A DNA stretch of 64,000 nt, from the NCBI RefSeq assembly GCF_020526085.1, contig NZ_CP084874.1:1984001-2048000 (forward strand). The letters are read 5' to 3'. Source of the DNA: Klebsiella africana (GTDB taxonomy: Bacteria > Pseudomonadota > Gammaproteobacteria > Enterobacterales > Enterobacteriaceae). A model generated the notes under the pieces. The model saw only the letters and a program-made list of their open reading frames with translations, had not been told where the DNA came from and did no database searches. Each line of letters begins with the position of its first letter. Position 1 is the first letter of the stretch. The position numbers and the translations under genes were made by a program. Shown one piece after another: positions 17,575-26,161 of the stretch.

Positions 17575-18620
17575 TGGATCAGCTCCGGCCTCAGTTGCCA
17601 TACATGAATTTTTACCGCTTCTGCCAGCTGCTGGAGGAGAGCCAGCCGAAGGCGCCGGTCATCGGCAGCGACTGGCAGTTGCGTGATGAACCCATACGCT
17701 TTCGCCCGCATCCGGGGATGGGCTTTCCGGCTGGCGAAATCCGTGGAATGGACGATCCTGAACCGCCCCGTCCGCCGGCGGTTCGCGTGACTTTTATGGG
17801 ACTCTACGGCGTGGAATCCCCGCTGCCGACCCACTATAGCGATGACATTGCGCAACGGCGGGAAGGCGTCGAGGCCACCGAGGATTTCCTCGATATCTTT
17901 AACCATCGGCTGATCGCCCAGTATTACCGTATCTGGCGCAAATATTCCTACCCGGCAACCTTTCGGGCGGGTGGTACGGACAACATCTCGCAGTATCTGC
18001 TGGGCCTGGCGGGGCTGGGCATACCGGGATGTGCCGCCGTTACCGCAGCGCCGCTGTCGCGATTTCTGGCGCTGCTGCCGGTGATGATGCTGCCGGGGAG
18101 ATCCGGGGAAGGCATGGAGGCGCTGGTGGCGCTCCTGGCCCCGGGGACCCGGGCGACGGTGTACCACCACGATCCCTGCCGGATCCCCTTGTCGCAGCCG
18201 TTAACGATGAGCGTCCGTCAGCCGGTTAGCCTGCAACATAGGCCAGTGATGGGAACCCACGCCACGGATGTAAACGGTCAGGTGTTGCTACAGCTGGCCA
18301 CGGAAAAGCCTGATGAGGTTCGCGGCTGGCTGCCCGGCGGCGAACTGTTCAGCGACCTGATGGCGCTTCTGCACGTCTGGCTCGGATCTCATCTTGACGT
18401 GCGGCTGCAGCTTTGCGTCGCCCGCCATTTACTGCCGGATGCGCAACTTTGCTGCCAGCAGGCGCATGCCGTCCAGCTTGGCCGTACCGCTGTGCTGCGT
18501 CTGCTGGATGCGCAGAAACAGGCTGACGACATGATCACGATTTATCTGGGGCGCTATCAGCGCGTCCGGGAAAATATCCACCGCAGGGAGAGCGATGAAG
18601 ATGGCGATTACCGCAGTTAA
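17529..18620 (+). CDS. tssG: T6SS baseplate subunit TssG
   Basis: TssG pairs with TssF in the baseplate wedge. The product has the family hallmarks MNFYRFCQLLEE near the N terminus, FMGLYGVESPLPTHY in the middle and FLDIFNHRLIAQYYR. The longest frame (363 residues) starts at ATG 17529 inside tssF, but its spacing from AAGGG is poor; a GTG at 17538 or the ATG at 17574 (TGATG overlap with the tssF stop) are alternatives. The gene ends inside the start of tssJ. Confidence 0.92.
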   Translation: MYPVERESQSALARLMDQLRPQLPYMNFYRFCQLLEESQPKAPVIGSDWQLRDEPIRFRPHPGMGFPAGEIRGMDDPEPPRPPAVRVTFMGLYGVESPLPTHYSDDIAQRREGVEATEDFLDIFNHRLIAQYYRIWRKYSYPATFRAGGTDNISQYLLGLAGLGIPGCAAVTAAPLSRFLALLPVMMLPGRSGEGMEALVALLAPGTRATVYHHDPCRIPLSQPLTMSVRQPVSLQHRPVMGTHATDVNGQVLLQLATEKPDEVRGWLPGGELFSDLMALLHVWLGSHLDVRLQLCVARHLLPDAQLCCQQAHAVQLGRTAVLRLLDAQKQADDMITIYLGRYQRVRENIHRRESDEDGDYRS

Positions 18621-19137
18621 CCCCTCCGCCAGGTTGCTGGCATTCCTCATGGTTACCGTGTTAACCGGCTGCGGCCTGACGCAGACCGTAAAAGACGGCG
18701 CCGTTTCCGTGACCCAGTCCATTTTTTACCCCCAGGTGAAAACGCTTCATCTGGATCTTCGCGCCCGGGAAGGCGTGAATAACAACGCCAAGGGCGCCTC
18801 CCTGGCGACGGTGGTGCGTATTTACCAGCTGAAGGACCGGCAGGCGTTTGACAATACTGACTACCCGTCGCTGTTTGCCGGCGATGGCCAGGCGCTGCAG
18901 GCGGACCGGGTGGCGGAAAAAGATGTTCGCCTGCGTCCGGGCGAATCGGTGACCGTCGATATGCCCATGGAAACCCGCGCGCAGTTTGTGGCGGTGGCGG
19001 CCATGTTTATCGATCCAGACCTGACGCAAAACAGCTGGCGGCTGGTACTCACCCGGGACGAACTTGATCCGGCGAGGCCGCGCATTATCGAAGCCAGCCA
19101 AAATCAACTGACGCTGCACCCGCTTAAGGAGAAGTGA
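18595..19137 (+). CDS. tssJ: T6SS outer-membrane lipoprotein TssJ
   Basis: TssJ is the outer-membrane lipoprotein of the TssJLM complex. The 180-residue product has a lipoprotein signal peptide with lipobox LTGC (Cys at about residue 26). After the signal come typical TssJ elements: AREGVNNNAKGASLATVVRIYQL, then QAFDNTDY and a final strand with WRLVLTRDEL. The chosen ATG at 18595 has AGGGAG at 18585-18590; an ATG at 18601 would give nearly the same protein. It overlaps tssG by 26 nt. Confidence 0.92.
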   Translation: MKMAITAVNPSARLLAFLMVTVLTGCGLTQTVKDGAVSVTQSIFYPQVKTLHLDLRAREGVNNNAKGASLATVVRIYQLKDRQAFDNTDYPSLFAGDGQALQADRVAEKDVRLRPGESVTVDMPMETRAQFVAVAAMFIDPDLTQNSWRLVLTRDELDPARPRIIEASQNQLTLHPLKEK

Positions 19138-19139
19138 AA

Positions 19140-19583
19140 ATGCCTCGTCCCTCCCTGTATGACATCCTGTACGGCAATTTCGCCGGCGGGCTTGACCTGA
19201 ATACTGTCAGCGAAACGGATCAGGTTATCCTGTCGGTGCTCGATAACATGCAACGCATCCTCAACTGTCGGGCCGGAACGCTAGCGCATCTGCCGGACTA
19301 CGGCCTGCCGGATATGACCGCTATCCTCCAGGGGATGCCAGCATCGGCGCACCAGCTGATGAGCACGTTGTCGGCGGTGTTGCTGAAATACGAACCGCGC
19401 CTGCAGCGGATCGCGGTGGTGATGCTCGATCAGCATGCGCCCGGCGAACTGCGCTATGCCATTGATGCGGAGCTGAAGGATATTGGCCTGGTGCGTTACG
19501 GCACGGAGTTTATGCCCGAGGGCAGGGTGTTGATCCGCCACCTCAAACGCCAGCAGTACCTTGACGCCCGCTCCGCCCTCTAA
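19140..19583 (+). CDS. tssE: T6SS baseplate subunit TssE (gp25-like)
   Basis: TssE is the gp25-like wedge protein that helps start sheath assembly. The product is about 147 residues and contains PSLYDILYGNF at the N terminus, ILNCRAGTLAHLPDYGLPDM (the gp25 core; EPR-type loop appears as KYEPRL) and a C-terminal strand segment. I start it at ATG 19140 because AAGGAG lies 8 nt upstream; a GTG at 19134 overlapping the tssJ stop is possible. Confidence 0.92.
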   Translation: MPRPSLYDILYGNFAGGLDLNTVSETDQVILSVLDNMQRILNCRAGTLAHLPDYGLPDMTAILQGMPASAHQLMSTLSAVLLKYEPRLQRIAVVMLDQHAPGELRYAIDAELKDIGLVRYGTEFMPEGRVLIRHLKRQQYLDARSAL

Positions 19584-19602
19584 TCTCTCGCTGAAAGACA
19601 TC

Positions 19603-21012
19603 ATGATGACAACACACCACGACCGTCACTATAAAACCGGTGGCGACCCGCGCACGCTGGCTGATTTTATGGCCCTGCGTGCGGAAATGAACAAGCTCAG
19701 CCACCCGGCGCGGCCGGACATTAACTGGCCGTATGCCGAGCAGCTTGCCCGCGCGCTGCTCGAGCATCACGGCGCGGACCTGCAGACTGTCGCCTGGTAT
19801 ACGCTGGCCCGCGCCCGGCTGGGCGGGGTGGCAGGGATCAATGAGGGGCTGATGCTGATGGAGTCGCTGCTGGTTCACCAGGGGAAAAACCTGTGGCCGC
19901 AGGCGCTCCCGGCCCGGACAGAGATCTTCCGCACCCTGAGCAAGCGGCTGCGGCAGGTGATCCGTACCCTGCATCTCACCCCAGAGGATGTTGAATCGCT
20001 TGAGCTGGCTGAACGTTCGCTGCAAAGCTTCGACGCAGTGCTCCAGCGCCTTGAGATCGCGCCTGAAAACCAGCTGAGCGACCTGCGGGCGCTGCTGCAC
20101 AGCACGGCAACTCGCTTCGAGAGCCTTGACCCTGCGCCAGCGCTTCCCACCGCGCCGCCGGTGGCGGTGTCTGACGCGGAACTTCCCGGCGCTCTGGTCA
20201 GTGAAGAGGATGTGGCGGAGGTTGAAGCAGTGCCAGAACTAAAGCGTAGACCAAAGTCTGAGCCGCTGGCTCCGCCTTCACCAGCAAAGCAGCCCGCGCC
20301 GGTGGCGGCGTCTACTCCGGCAGGCGTTCCGCGCTGGAAGCCATTTATCGCCGGGATGGTTACCATGCTGGCGGTAACGGGTATCGCCGTCGGCGGATGG
20401 CTGGCGCTGCGTCAGTCCGACTTGCCGCCCATTTCGGTGACCCAAAATGTGATACCGGGCCTGTCGGGGACATCTCCCCTGATTCTGGTGGATCTGCCCC
20501 AGACGCAGCGCCAGCTTGGCGAGCTTGCCCGCCTGGCGCCGGACTGGGCGGTCAGCTACGGCGACCAGTTGGTCCACCAGGCCCTGATCCGCTGGCCGGA
20601 TCAGGCACAACCGCTGGCGCAGCAGTGGCGGCAGCAGTTGAGTGCTGCTGCGTTGCCCGCGGAAAACCTTACCGGCTGGTCGGAGGGCATGCAGCAGCTG
20701 CAGCGGCTCGCCGGCCAGCTCAATGCCCTCGACGAGCAGAAGGGGAAGTACCTGACGGTGAGCGAACTGAAAACCGCAGTATTTGCCATCACGCAGTCGT
20801 TTAACCGCGCCGTTCCGCTGGAGGAGCAGCTGCGCCAGTTGGCCGCGCTTCCCGCTGATCAACCCTGGCCTGCCGCCCGCGGAAGCCTCGCGGAGCTGCA
20901 TCTGCAACAGCTGATAGTGGAATATGCCCTGCTGAAGCGAAAACAGCCGGCGTCGCCGGCCGCTGCGCTCCCCGTAACCGGTGAGCCCTCGGTGAGTGAG
21001 GTGGTGAAATAA
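19603..21012 (+). CDS. Membrane-anchored ImpA_N protein (TagA/VasL-like TssA family)
   Basis: The product (about 469 residues) begins with an ImpA_N domain (GGDPRTLADFMALRAEMNKL, then PDINWPYAEQLARALLEHHG and LQTVAWYTLARARL). A proline/alanine-rich linker follows, then one membrane span (about 245-268, FIAGMVTMLAVTGIAVGGW) and a C-terminal domain of the VasL type. Standard TssA cap proteins are soluble; this layout is that of membrane-bound TagA proteins, which stop and hold the extended sheath at the opposite membrane. A TTG at 19561 would allow a longer N terminus, but ATG 19603 is more likely. It ends the T6SS gene run. Whether a classical TssA also exists upstream cannot be seen. Confidence 0.82.
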   Translation: MMTTHHDRHYKTGGDPRTLADFMALRAEMNKLSHPARPDINWPYAEQLARALLEHHGADLQTVAWYTLARARLGGVAGINEGLMLMESLLVHQGKNLWPQALPARTEIFRTLSKRLRQVIRTLHLTPEDVESLELAERSLQSFDAVLQRLEIAPENQLSDLRALLHSTATRFESLDPAPALPTAPPVAVSDAELPGALVSEEDVAEVEAVPELKRRPKSEPLAPPSPAKQPAPVAASTPAGVPRWKPFIAGMVTMLAVTGIAVGGWLALRQSDLPPISVTQNVIPGLSGTSPLILVDLPQTQRQLGELARLAPDWAVSYGDQLVHQALIRWPDQAQPLAQQWRQQLSAAALPAENLTGWSEGMQQLQRLAGQLNALDEQKGKYLTVSELKTAVFAITQSFNRAVPLEEQLRQLAALPADQPWPAARGSLAELHLQQLIVEYALLKRKQPASPAAALPVTGEPSVSEVVK

Positions 21013-21143
21013 AGTGTGCGCATGGCAACATTTTCTTTACATCCTTATTGCAAGAACAGAACGCCCTTCGTAGTCTGAAAATGATTTAAATATATCGTTT
21101 GAAATTATATTGAAAATTTTATTTCGATTTCTGAGGGCATACT

Positions 21144-22058
21144 ATGAAGCACTGTAAAATCATCCTGTTAGTAGGCCTTCTGGCCAGTTCCGCTTCGGCA
21201 TTAGCGGAGAAGATCGGCGTCTCAATGGCCTACTTCGATCAAAACTTTCTCACCATTATCCGTCAGTCCATTGAGAAAGAGGCCAACGCCCGCCACGTCG
21301 ACGTGCAGTTTGAAGACGCCCGCGGCGACACCGGACGCCAGGCCGATCAGGTGCAGAGCTTCATCGCTTCCGGCGTGGACGCGATCATCGTCGACCCGGT
21401 GGACTCCGCCAGCACCCCGCAGCTGACGAAGATGGCGCAGCAGGCCAAAATGCCGCTGGTGTATGTGAACCGGACGCCGGGGGATAAAACGTTACCGCCC
21501 GGCGTGGTGTTTGTCGGTTCGGACGAGCGGGAGTCTGGCACATTGCAGATGGAGGCGCTGGCGAAGCTGGCGAACTATAAAGGCAACGTCGCCATCATGA
21601 TCGGCAATCTCACTGATGCCGGCGCGCTGCAGCGCACCAAAGACGTGGAGCAGGTAGTGGCCAAATATCCGGCAATGAAAGTGGTGCAGAAACAGCCGGC
21701 CAACTATTCCCGCAGCGAGGGAATGGATCTGATGCAGAACTGGACAGGCAACGGAGAAGCGATTGATATTGTGGCGGCGAACAACGATGAGATGGCGATT
21801 GGCGCGGCGATGGCGCTGGAGAAAAGCCAGAAGAAGCTGCTGATCGGTGGGATCGACGCCACCCCGGACGGGCTGAAAGCCCTGGCCAGCGATAAGATTC
21901 AGGTGACGGTCTTCCAGGACGCCGTCGGTCAGGGCAAAACGGCCTTAGCGGTAGCGTTGAAGCTGATTAAAGGAGAAAAGGTCGAGTCTCATGTCTGGAT
22001 CCCGTTTGAGTTAGTGACTAAAGAAAACATGCAGACCTATGTGGAAAAGAGTCATTAA
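21144..22058 (+). CDS. Periplasmic sugar-binding protein (RbsB-like, orphan)
   Basis: The 304-residue product has a clear Sec signal peptide (cleavage after ALA near residue 21) and the periplasmic-binding-protein type I fold pattern: ADQVQSFIASGVDAIIVDPVD, then MPLVYVNRTP, IVAANNDEMAIGAAMAL and IGGIDATPDGL. It resembles ribose/galactose/rhizopine-type substrate-binding proteins of sugar ABC importers. No permease or ATPase gene is near, so it either shares another transporter or senses a ligand. It follows the T6SS end after a 131-nt AT-rich gap and carries its own ribosome-binding site (GAGGG). Confidence 0.85.
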   Translation: MKHCKIILLVGLLASSASALAEKIGVSMAYFDQNFLTIIRQSIEKEANARHVDVQFEDARGDTGRQADQVQSFIASGVDAIIVDPVDSASTPQLTKMAQQAKMPLVYVNRTPGDKTLPPGVVFVGSDERESGTLQMEALAKLANYKGNVAIMIGNLTDAGALQRTKDVEQVVAKYPAMKVVQKQPANYSRSEGMDLMQNWTGNGEAIDIVAANNDEMAIGAAMALEKSQKKLLIGGIDATPDGLKALASDKIQVTVFQDAVGQGKTALAVALKLIKGEKVESHVWIPFELVTKENMQTYVEKSH

Positions 22059-22141
22059 CGGTAAGGCGCAGGTGCGCGAACCTGGCTGATAAAACCGGGC
22101 TGATAATGTGACGCCCGGGCAACTAAATCGGAGGAAAAGAC

Positions 22142-22471
22142 ATGGCAACGGCAAGAAGCGGCTATACGCTGCAGGTGATAAAGGCAGGGCAGCAGGGGCA
22201 TGTTGAAATGAGGTGGGGGCGTCTCGCAGACGTTGATACGCGCGCGGCGGCAGCAGCCATCATGCAGCATATTGGGCGTTCTTCGTCCTCGATGGGCCAG
22301 CAGGAGATCAGCCTGTCGCTGACCAATGCCGCCAGCGGCATCTCGGTGGAGCTTCATCACCCGGCCTCAGGGGAAAGCGCCACCCCGGCTTTTATTGAGG
22401 CTGAGTTAAAGAAGATTGTGCAGATCGTTGATGGCTACGAGGCGGCAGAAGAGACCCATATTGTGGAGTAG
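22142..22471 (+). CDS. Small protein of unknown function
   Basis: The 109-residue product is preceded by a strong ribosome-binding site (GGAGG at about 22130) and followed by an intrinsic terminator, so it looks like a real gene. It has no signal peptide or membrane span. Its predicted content is mixed, with an alanine-rich helix (TRAAAAAIMQHI) and a C-terminal acidic helix. I do not recognise it. It lies 83 nt after the sugar-binding protein gene, possibly in the same transcript. Confidence 0.6.
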   Translation: MATARSGYTLQVIKAGQQGHVEMRWGRLADVDTRAAAAAIMQHIGRSSSSMGQQEISLSLTNAASGISVELHHPASGESATPAFIEAELKKIVQIVDGYEAAEETHIVE

Positions 22472-22485
22472 CGTGTCGCCTGGGT

Positions 22486-22516
22486 AAAAAAAATCCACGC
22501 TGAGCGTGGATTTTTT
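22486..22516. terminator. Bidirectional intrinsic terminator between the unknown gene and ychF
   Basis: A 10-bp stem (AAATCCACGC / GCGTGGATTT, 3-nt loop TGA) is flanked by an A-run on the left and a T-run on the right, so it can stop transcription from both sides. It serves the gene ending at 22471 and probably ychF. Confidence 0.85.
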
Positions 22517-22552
22517 ATTGCGCAGCGGTGGCGAAAACGCCAGCCAGCGGGA

Positions 22553-23644
22553 TTAGACGTTGAACAGGAAGTTCATCACATCGCCATCTTTCACGATGTA
22601 GTCTTTACCTTCAGCACGCATTTTACCGGCTTCTTTCGCACCCTGTTCGCCTTTGTAGGCAATGAAGTCTTCATAAGCGATGGTCTGCGCGCGGATAAAG
22701 CCTTTTTCGAAGTCGGTATGGATCTTACCGGCTGCCTGCGGCGCGGTCGCCCCGACCGGGATGGTCCATGCGCGAACTTCTTTCACGCCCGCGGTGAAGT
22801 AGGTCTGCAGGTTCAGCAGAGCGTAACCAGCGCGGATCACGCGGTTCAGGCCCGGCTCTTCGAGGCCCAGCTCAGCCATGAACTCGTCACGCTCTTCATC
22901 GTCCAGCTCGGCGATGTCCGCTTCAACGGCGGCGCACACCGGCACCACCACAGACCCTTCCTGCTCGGCGATGGCGCGAACCTGATCGAGGTACGGGTTG
23001 TTCTCGAAACCGTCTTCATTGACGTTCGCGATGTACATGGTCGGCTTCAGGGTCAGGAAGCTCAGATAGCGGATGGCGTCTTTCTCTTCTTTGGTCAGAT
23101 CCAGCGCGCGCAGCATACCGGCGTTTTCCAGCTGCGGCAGGCATTTTTCCAGCGCGGCCAGCTCAACCTTCGCGTCTTTATCGCCGCCTTTGGCTTTTTT
23201 GGAGACGCGGTGAATCGCGCGTTCGCAGGTATCAAGGTCAGACAGCGCCAGTTCGGTGTTGATAACGTCGATATCTTCCGCCGGGTTCACTTTCCCCGCG
23301 ACGTGAATAATATTATCGTTTTCGAAGCAGCGAACCACGTGGCCGATGGCTTCGGTCTCACGGATGTTGGTCAGAAACTGGTTGCCAAGACCTTCACCTT
23401 TGGACGCGCCTTTCACCAGGCCCGCGATATCAACGAATTCCATCGTCGTCGGCAGGATGCGCTGCGGTTTGACAATTTCAGCCAGCTTGTCCAGACGCGG
23501 ATCGGGCATCGGTACGACACCGGTGTTCGGCTCAATGGTACAGAAGGGGAAGTTGGCCGCTTCAATACCCGCTTTGGTGAGCGCATTGAACAGGGTGGAT
23601 TTGCCGACGTTGGGCAAACCGACGATACCGCATTTGAATCCCAT
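22553..23644 (-). CDS. ychF: Obg-family ATPase YchF
   Basis: YchF is a ribosome-associated Obg-like P-loop NTPase that prefers ATP and takes part in stress responses. The 363-residue product has the P-loop GLPNVGKST at the N terminus, [19 protein letters not shown] (switch/G3 region) and NVNE in place of the NKxD guanine motif, which explains the ATP preference. The C-terminal TGS domain includes [20 protein letters not shown] and the end FNV. It lies downstream of pth (117-nt gap), the normal enterobacterial order. Confidence 0.97.
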   Translation of the reverse strand: MGFKCGIVGLPNVGKSTLFNALTKAGIEAANFPFCTIEPNTGVVPMPDPRLDKLAEIVKPQRILPTTMEFVDIAGLVKGASKGEGLGNQFLTNIRETEAIGHVVRCFENDNIIHVAGKVNPAEDIDVINTELALSDLDTCERAIHRVSKKAKGGDKDAKVELAALEKCLPQLENAGMLRALDLTKEEKDAIRYLSFLTLKPTMYIANVNEDGFENNPYLDQVRAIAEQEGSVVVPVCAAVEADIAELDDEERDEFMAELGLEEPGLNRVIRAGYALLNLQTYFTAGVKEVRAWTIPVGATAPQAAGKIHTDFEKGFIRAQTIAYEDFIAYKGEQGAKEAGKMRAEGKDYIVKDGDVMNFLFNV

Positions 23645-23761
23645 GATTTAAATCACCTTAATCTTTGGATAATCAATCTGTTACAAGGAACAGATTGCAG
23701 AAAATTGAATAGCTTTGCCTATTATACACGGTGCGCGGTAAAAATGCCGCACGACAACGGC

Positions 23762-24346
23762 TTATTGTGCCTTAAAGGCGTGCAAACGGTTGGTCGCTTT
23801 GGTCAGCCCGTCCTTTAACCAGATTTCGGTACAGCGCGCCGCTTCGTCGACAGCGTCATCGATCAGTTTCTGCTCGCTGGCCGGTGGTTTGCCAAGCACA
23901 AAGCCGACAACCTTGTTTTTGTCGCCCGGATGGCCGATTCCGACGCGTAAACGGTGAAAGTTCGGGTTATTGCCGAGCTTACTGATGATATCCTTCAGGC
24001 CATTGTGGCCGCCATGGCCACCGCCAAGCTTAAATTTCGCCACGCCCGGCGGTAAATCCAGCTCGTCATGGGCGACCAGAATTTCATCCGGATTGATGCG
24101 ATAAAAGGTCGCCATCGCGGCCACGGCTTTGCCGCTGAGGTTCATAAAGGTGGTAGGGACCAGCAGGCGGACGTCCTCGCCCGCCAGGTTGATGCGCGAG
24201 GTGTAGCCGAAGAATTTGCTCTCTTCGCGCAGCGGAGCACGATGGCGATCCGCCAGTAAATCCACATACCAGGCACCAGCGTTGTGCCGGGTGGCGGCAT
24301 ATTCCGCACCGGGGTTGGCCAGGCCGACAATCAGTTTAATGGTCAC
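23762..24346 (-). CDS. pth: Peptidyl-tRNA hydrolase
   Basis: Pth cleaves peptidyl-tRNA released prematurely from ribosomes and is essential. The 194-residue product starts at a GTG (24344-24346), matching the conserved N terminus [15 protein letters not shown]; an upstream ATG would add 21 unrelated residues. The catalytic histidine is in [11 protein letters not shown], and the Asn/Asp active-site elements are in [10 protein letters not shown] and [11 protein letters not shown], with [11 protein letters not shown] downstream. AGGAAAG precedes the start. Confidence 0.97.
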   Translation of the reverse strand: MTIKLIVGLANPGAEYAATRHNAGAWYVDLLADRHRAPLREESKFFGYTSRINLAGEDVRLLVPTTFMNLSGKAVAAMATFYRINPDEILVAHDELDLPPGVAKFKLGGGHGGHNGLKDIISKLGNNPNFHRLRVGIGHPGDKNKVVGFVLGKPPASEQKLIDDAVDEAARCTEIWLKDGLTKATNRLHAFKAQ

Positions 24347-24617
24347 GTTTTCTTTCCTGCATGGGCATTCTCTGCCGCGTAGTGTACTGTCTGCAGGCGC
24401 GCTTGACAAAATTCTGGCCAGAAGACAATACCAGCATTGATGATTTACTCACTAAATCATTAGAATTTGATATGGTTCATAGACTTATTTGTAAATTTTT
24501 GTCTATTCGCTGTTCACTAATGTGATCGTGTGCGCACTCCTGAGAAAGGACCTTGTCTATACTACACCTATAAGATTTGGGGACATTCCCTGGCAACCCA
24601 AAGTCCGGAGGTGACAC
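24347..24617 (+). promoter_or_regulatory. Divergent pth / ychH intergenic region
   Basis: The 271-nt divergent gap becomes AT-rich from about 24,430. A CRP-like half site (TGTGATCGTGTGCGCA, 24521-24536) matches the TGTGA arm but the second arm poorly. A plausible ychH ribosome-binding site (GGAGGTGA) ends it. Nothing else is evident. Confidence 0.35.
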
Positions 24618-24893
24618 ATGAAACGCAAAAACGCTTCGTTACTCGGTAACGTACTCATGGGGTTAGGGTTGGTGGTGATGGTTGTGGGGGTAGGTTACTC
24701 CATTCTGAACCAGCTTCCGCAGCTTAACCTGCCACAATTCTTTGCGCATGGCGCAATCTTAAGCATCTTCGTTGGCGCTGTTCTCTGGCTGGCCGGAGCA
24801 CGTATTGGCGGCCACGAACAGGTCAGCGACCGCTACTGGTGGGTGCGCCACTACGATAAACGCTGCCGTCGTAACCAGCATCGTCACAGCTAA
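24618..24893 (+). CDS. ychH: Stress-induced inner-membrane protein YchH
   Basis: The 91-residue product has two membrane spans (about 9-31, VLMGLGLVVMVVGVGYSIL; and 41-60, FAHGAILSIFVGAVLWLAG) and a basic cytoplasmic tail rich in Arg and His. Length, sequence and position opposite pth match E. coli YchH, a small stress-related inner-membrane protein. It has a strong ribosome-binding site and its own terminator. Confidence 0.92.
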   Translation: MKRKNASLLGNVLMGLGLVVMVVGVGYSILNQLPQLNLPQFFAHGAILSIFVGAVLWLAGARIGGHEQVSDRYWWVRHYDKRCRRNQHRHS

Positions 24894-24910
24894 CCGTAGC
24901 ATGATTTCCC

Positions 24911-24940
24911 GCATCGGCCGCTGAAGGCCGATGCGCTTTT
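24911..24940 (+). terminator. ychH terminator
   Basis: A perfect 9-bp stem (GCATCGGCC / GGCCGATGC, 6-nt loop) is followed by GCTTTT, 17 nt after the ychH stop. Confidence 0.8.
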
Positions 24941-25054
24941 CTGTGTCTCACTTTATCTCTTCCTCTTTTTCCCGCCATATTACGCTCCCATTCCGTCCTG
25001 ACCTTCGTGCTGCTATGGTTGCCGCCAACAGTGAAAAACAAGCGCGGTTTTTGC

Positions 25055-25085
25055 TTGACCCTGACGTTACGTCAGGCTGCAGAGT
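25055..25085 (+). promoter_or_regulatory. MerR-type promoter with dyad operator
   Basis: A -35 box TTGACC (25055-25060) is followed by the perfect inverted repeat CCTGACGT-T-ACGTCAGG (25060-25076) and a weak -10 about 18-19 nt later (near 25080-25085). An operator in an overlong spacer is the standard MerR arrangement, in which the regulator twists DNA to activate. It lies 30-60 nt upstream of the MerR gene, so it points to autoregulation. Confidence 0.75.
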
Positions 25086-25114
25086 AGCGGACCTGGCCAC
25101 AGAGAGGAGCAGTC

Positions 25115-26161
25115 ATGTTAATTCAGGTGGGAGAGCTGGCGAAGCGTGCCGGACTGACGGTGCGTACGCTGCATCATTATGAACAGACGGGGCTGTTAAC
25201 GCCTTCGGCCAGAAGCGAGGCGGGCTATCGGCTCTATAACCTGTCCGCGGTTCAGCGCCTGCATATGATAAAGGCGCTGGCGCAGGCGGGTCTAACGCTC
25301 GCCACAATCAAGGACTATCTCGATCGGCAAACGCTGTCGCTGCCCGAGCTGCTGACGCAGCAGATAGAGACGCTCAACGCCCAACTGCGCGATGTCGGCA
25401 GGCTGCGCGACCGACTATTGGTGCTGCGCGAGGCGCTGGCGAGCGGCAATGAACCCGATCTGGAGTCCTGGCTACAGACGCTGGAGTTAATGAAAATGTA
25501 CGATCGTTGGTTTAGTCAACAGGAGTTAGCCGCGCTGCCGTTTGCGGCACAGGATGAACAGCGGACGCAGGCGTGGCGCGAGCTAACGGAGGAGGTGCAG
25601 ACGCTGATGGCGAGCGGCTGCCCGACGGACAGTCCGCAGGCGATGCGTCTGGCGACGCGCTGGATGGAGCGCCTGGAGCAGGATACGGCCGGGCGTCCGG
25701 AGTTTCTGACCCGCCTGAACGAGATGCATGCCGCCGAGCCGCAAATGGTTGAACAGACCGGCGTCACGTCGGCCATCATCGTCTTTATCACCGAGGCCTT
25801 TGCCGAAAGTAAGCTGGCCATCTGGGCGCGGTACCTCGACGAAGAAGAGATGGCGTTCACCCGCCAGCACTATTTTGACCGGCTACAAGAGTGGCCTGCG
25901 CTGGTGGCAAAGCTGCATCAGGCGTGCCGGGAGGGCGTAGCGCCGGACTCGGCGTCGGGTCAGGCGCTGGCCCGGGCGTGGCTTGAACTGTTCCAGTCCT
26001 ACGCCGGTACCCGGCCGCAGACGTTGCAGAAGTTTCGTCGGGCAATGGAGCAGGAGCCGCATTTGATGAAGGGCACCTGGATGACGCCGGCGGTGCTGAG
26101 CTGGCTGCAGCAGGCGACCGGATCCTTGATGCGGCAGGCGCAGGGACCTGCCGCCGGGTGA
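25115..26161 (+). CDS. MerR-family transcriptional regulator with C-terminal ligand-binding domain
   Basis: The 348-residue product has an N-terminal MerR winged-helix domain (about 1-70, [19 protein letters not shown] and SEAGYRLYN), a dimerisation helix (about 75-115) and a long helical C-terminal half with TipAS-like features ([44 protein letters not shown]). Such proteins sense bulky, often antibiotic-like molecules. No Cys cluster for metals is present. It may regulate only itself, because the next gene (dauA) is convergent; the coding regions abut. Confidence 0.85.
   Translation: MLIQVGELAKRAGLTVRTLHHYEQTGLLTPSARSEAGYRLYNLSAVQRLHMIKALAQAGLTLATIKDYLDRQTLSLPELLTQQIETLNAQLRDVGRLRDRLLVLREALASGNEPDLESWLQTLELMKMYDRWFSQQELAALPFAAQDEQRTQAWRELTEEVQTLMASGCPTDSPQAMRLATRWMERLEQDTAGRPEFLTRLNEMHAAEPQMVEQTGVTSAIIVFITEAFAESKLAIWARYLDEEEMAFTRQHYFDRLQEWPALVAKLHQACREGVAPDSASGQALARAWLELFQSYAGTRPQTLQKFRRAMEQEPHLMKGTWMTPAVLSWLQQATGSLMRQAQGPAAG

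Noticed and set aside
22718-23818. 366-codon plus-strand frame opposite ychF
   Set aside because: ychF is certain from its P-loop and TGS domain; the antisense product has no pattern.
24521-24536. CRP site before ychH
   Set aside because: Only one arm fits the consensus; noted within the intergenic entry but not claimed as a site.
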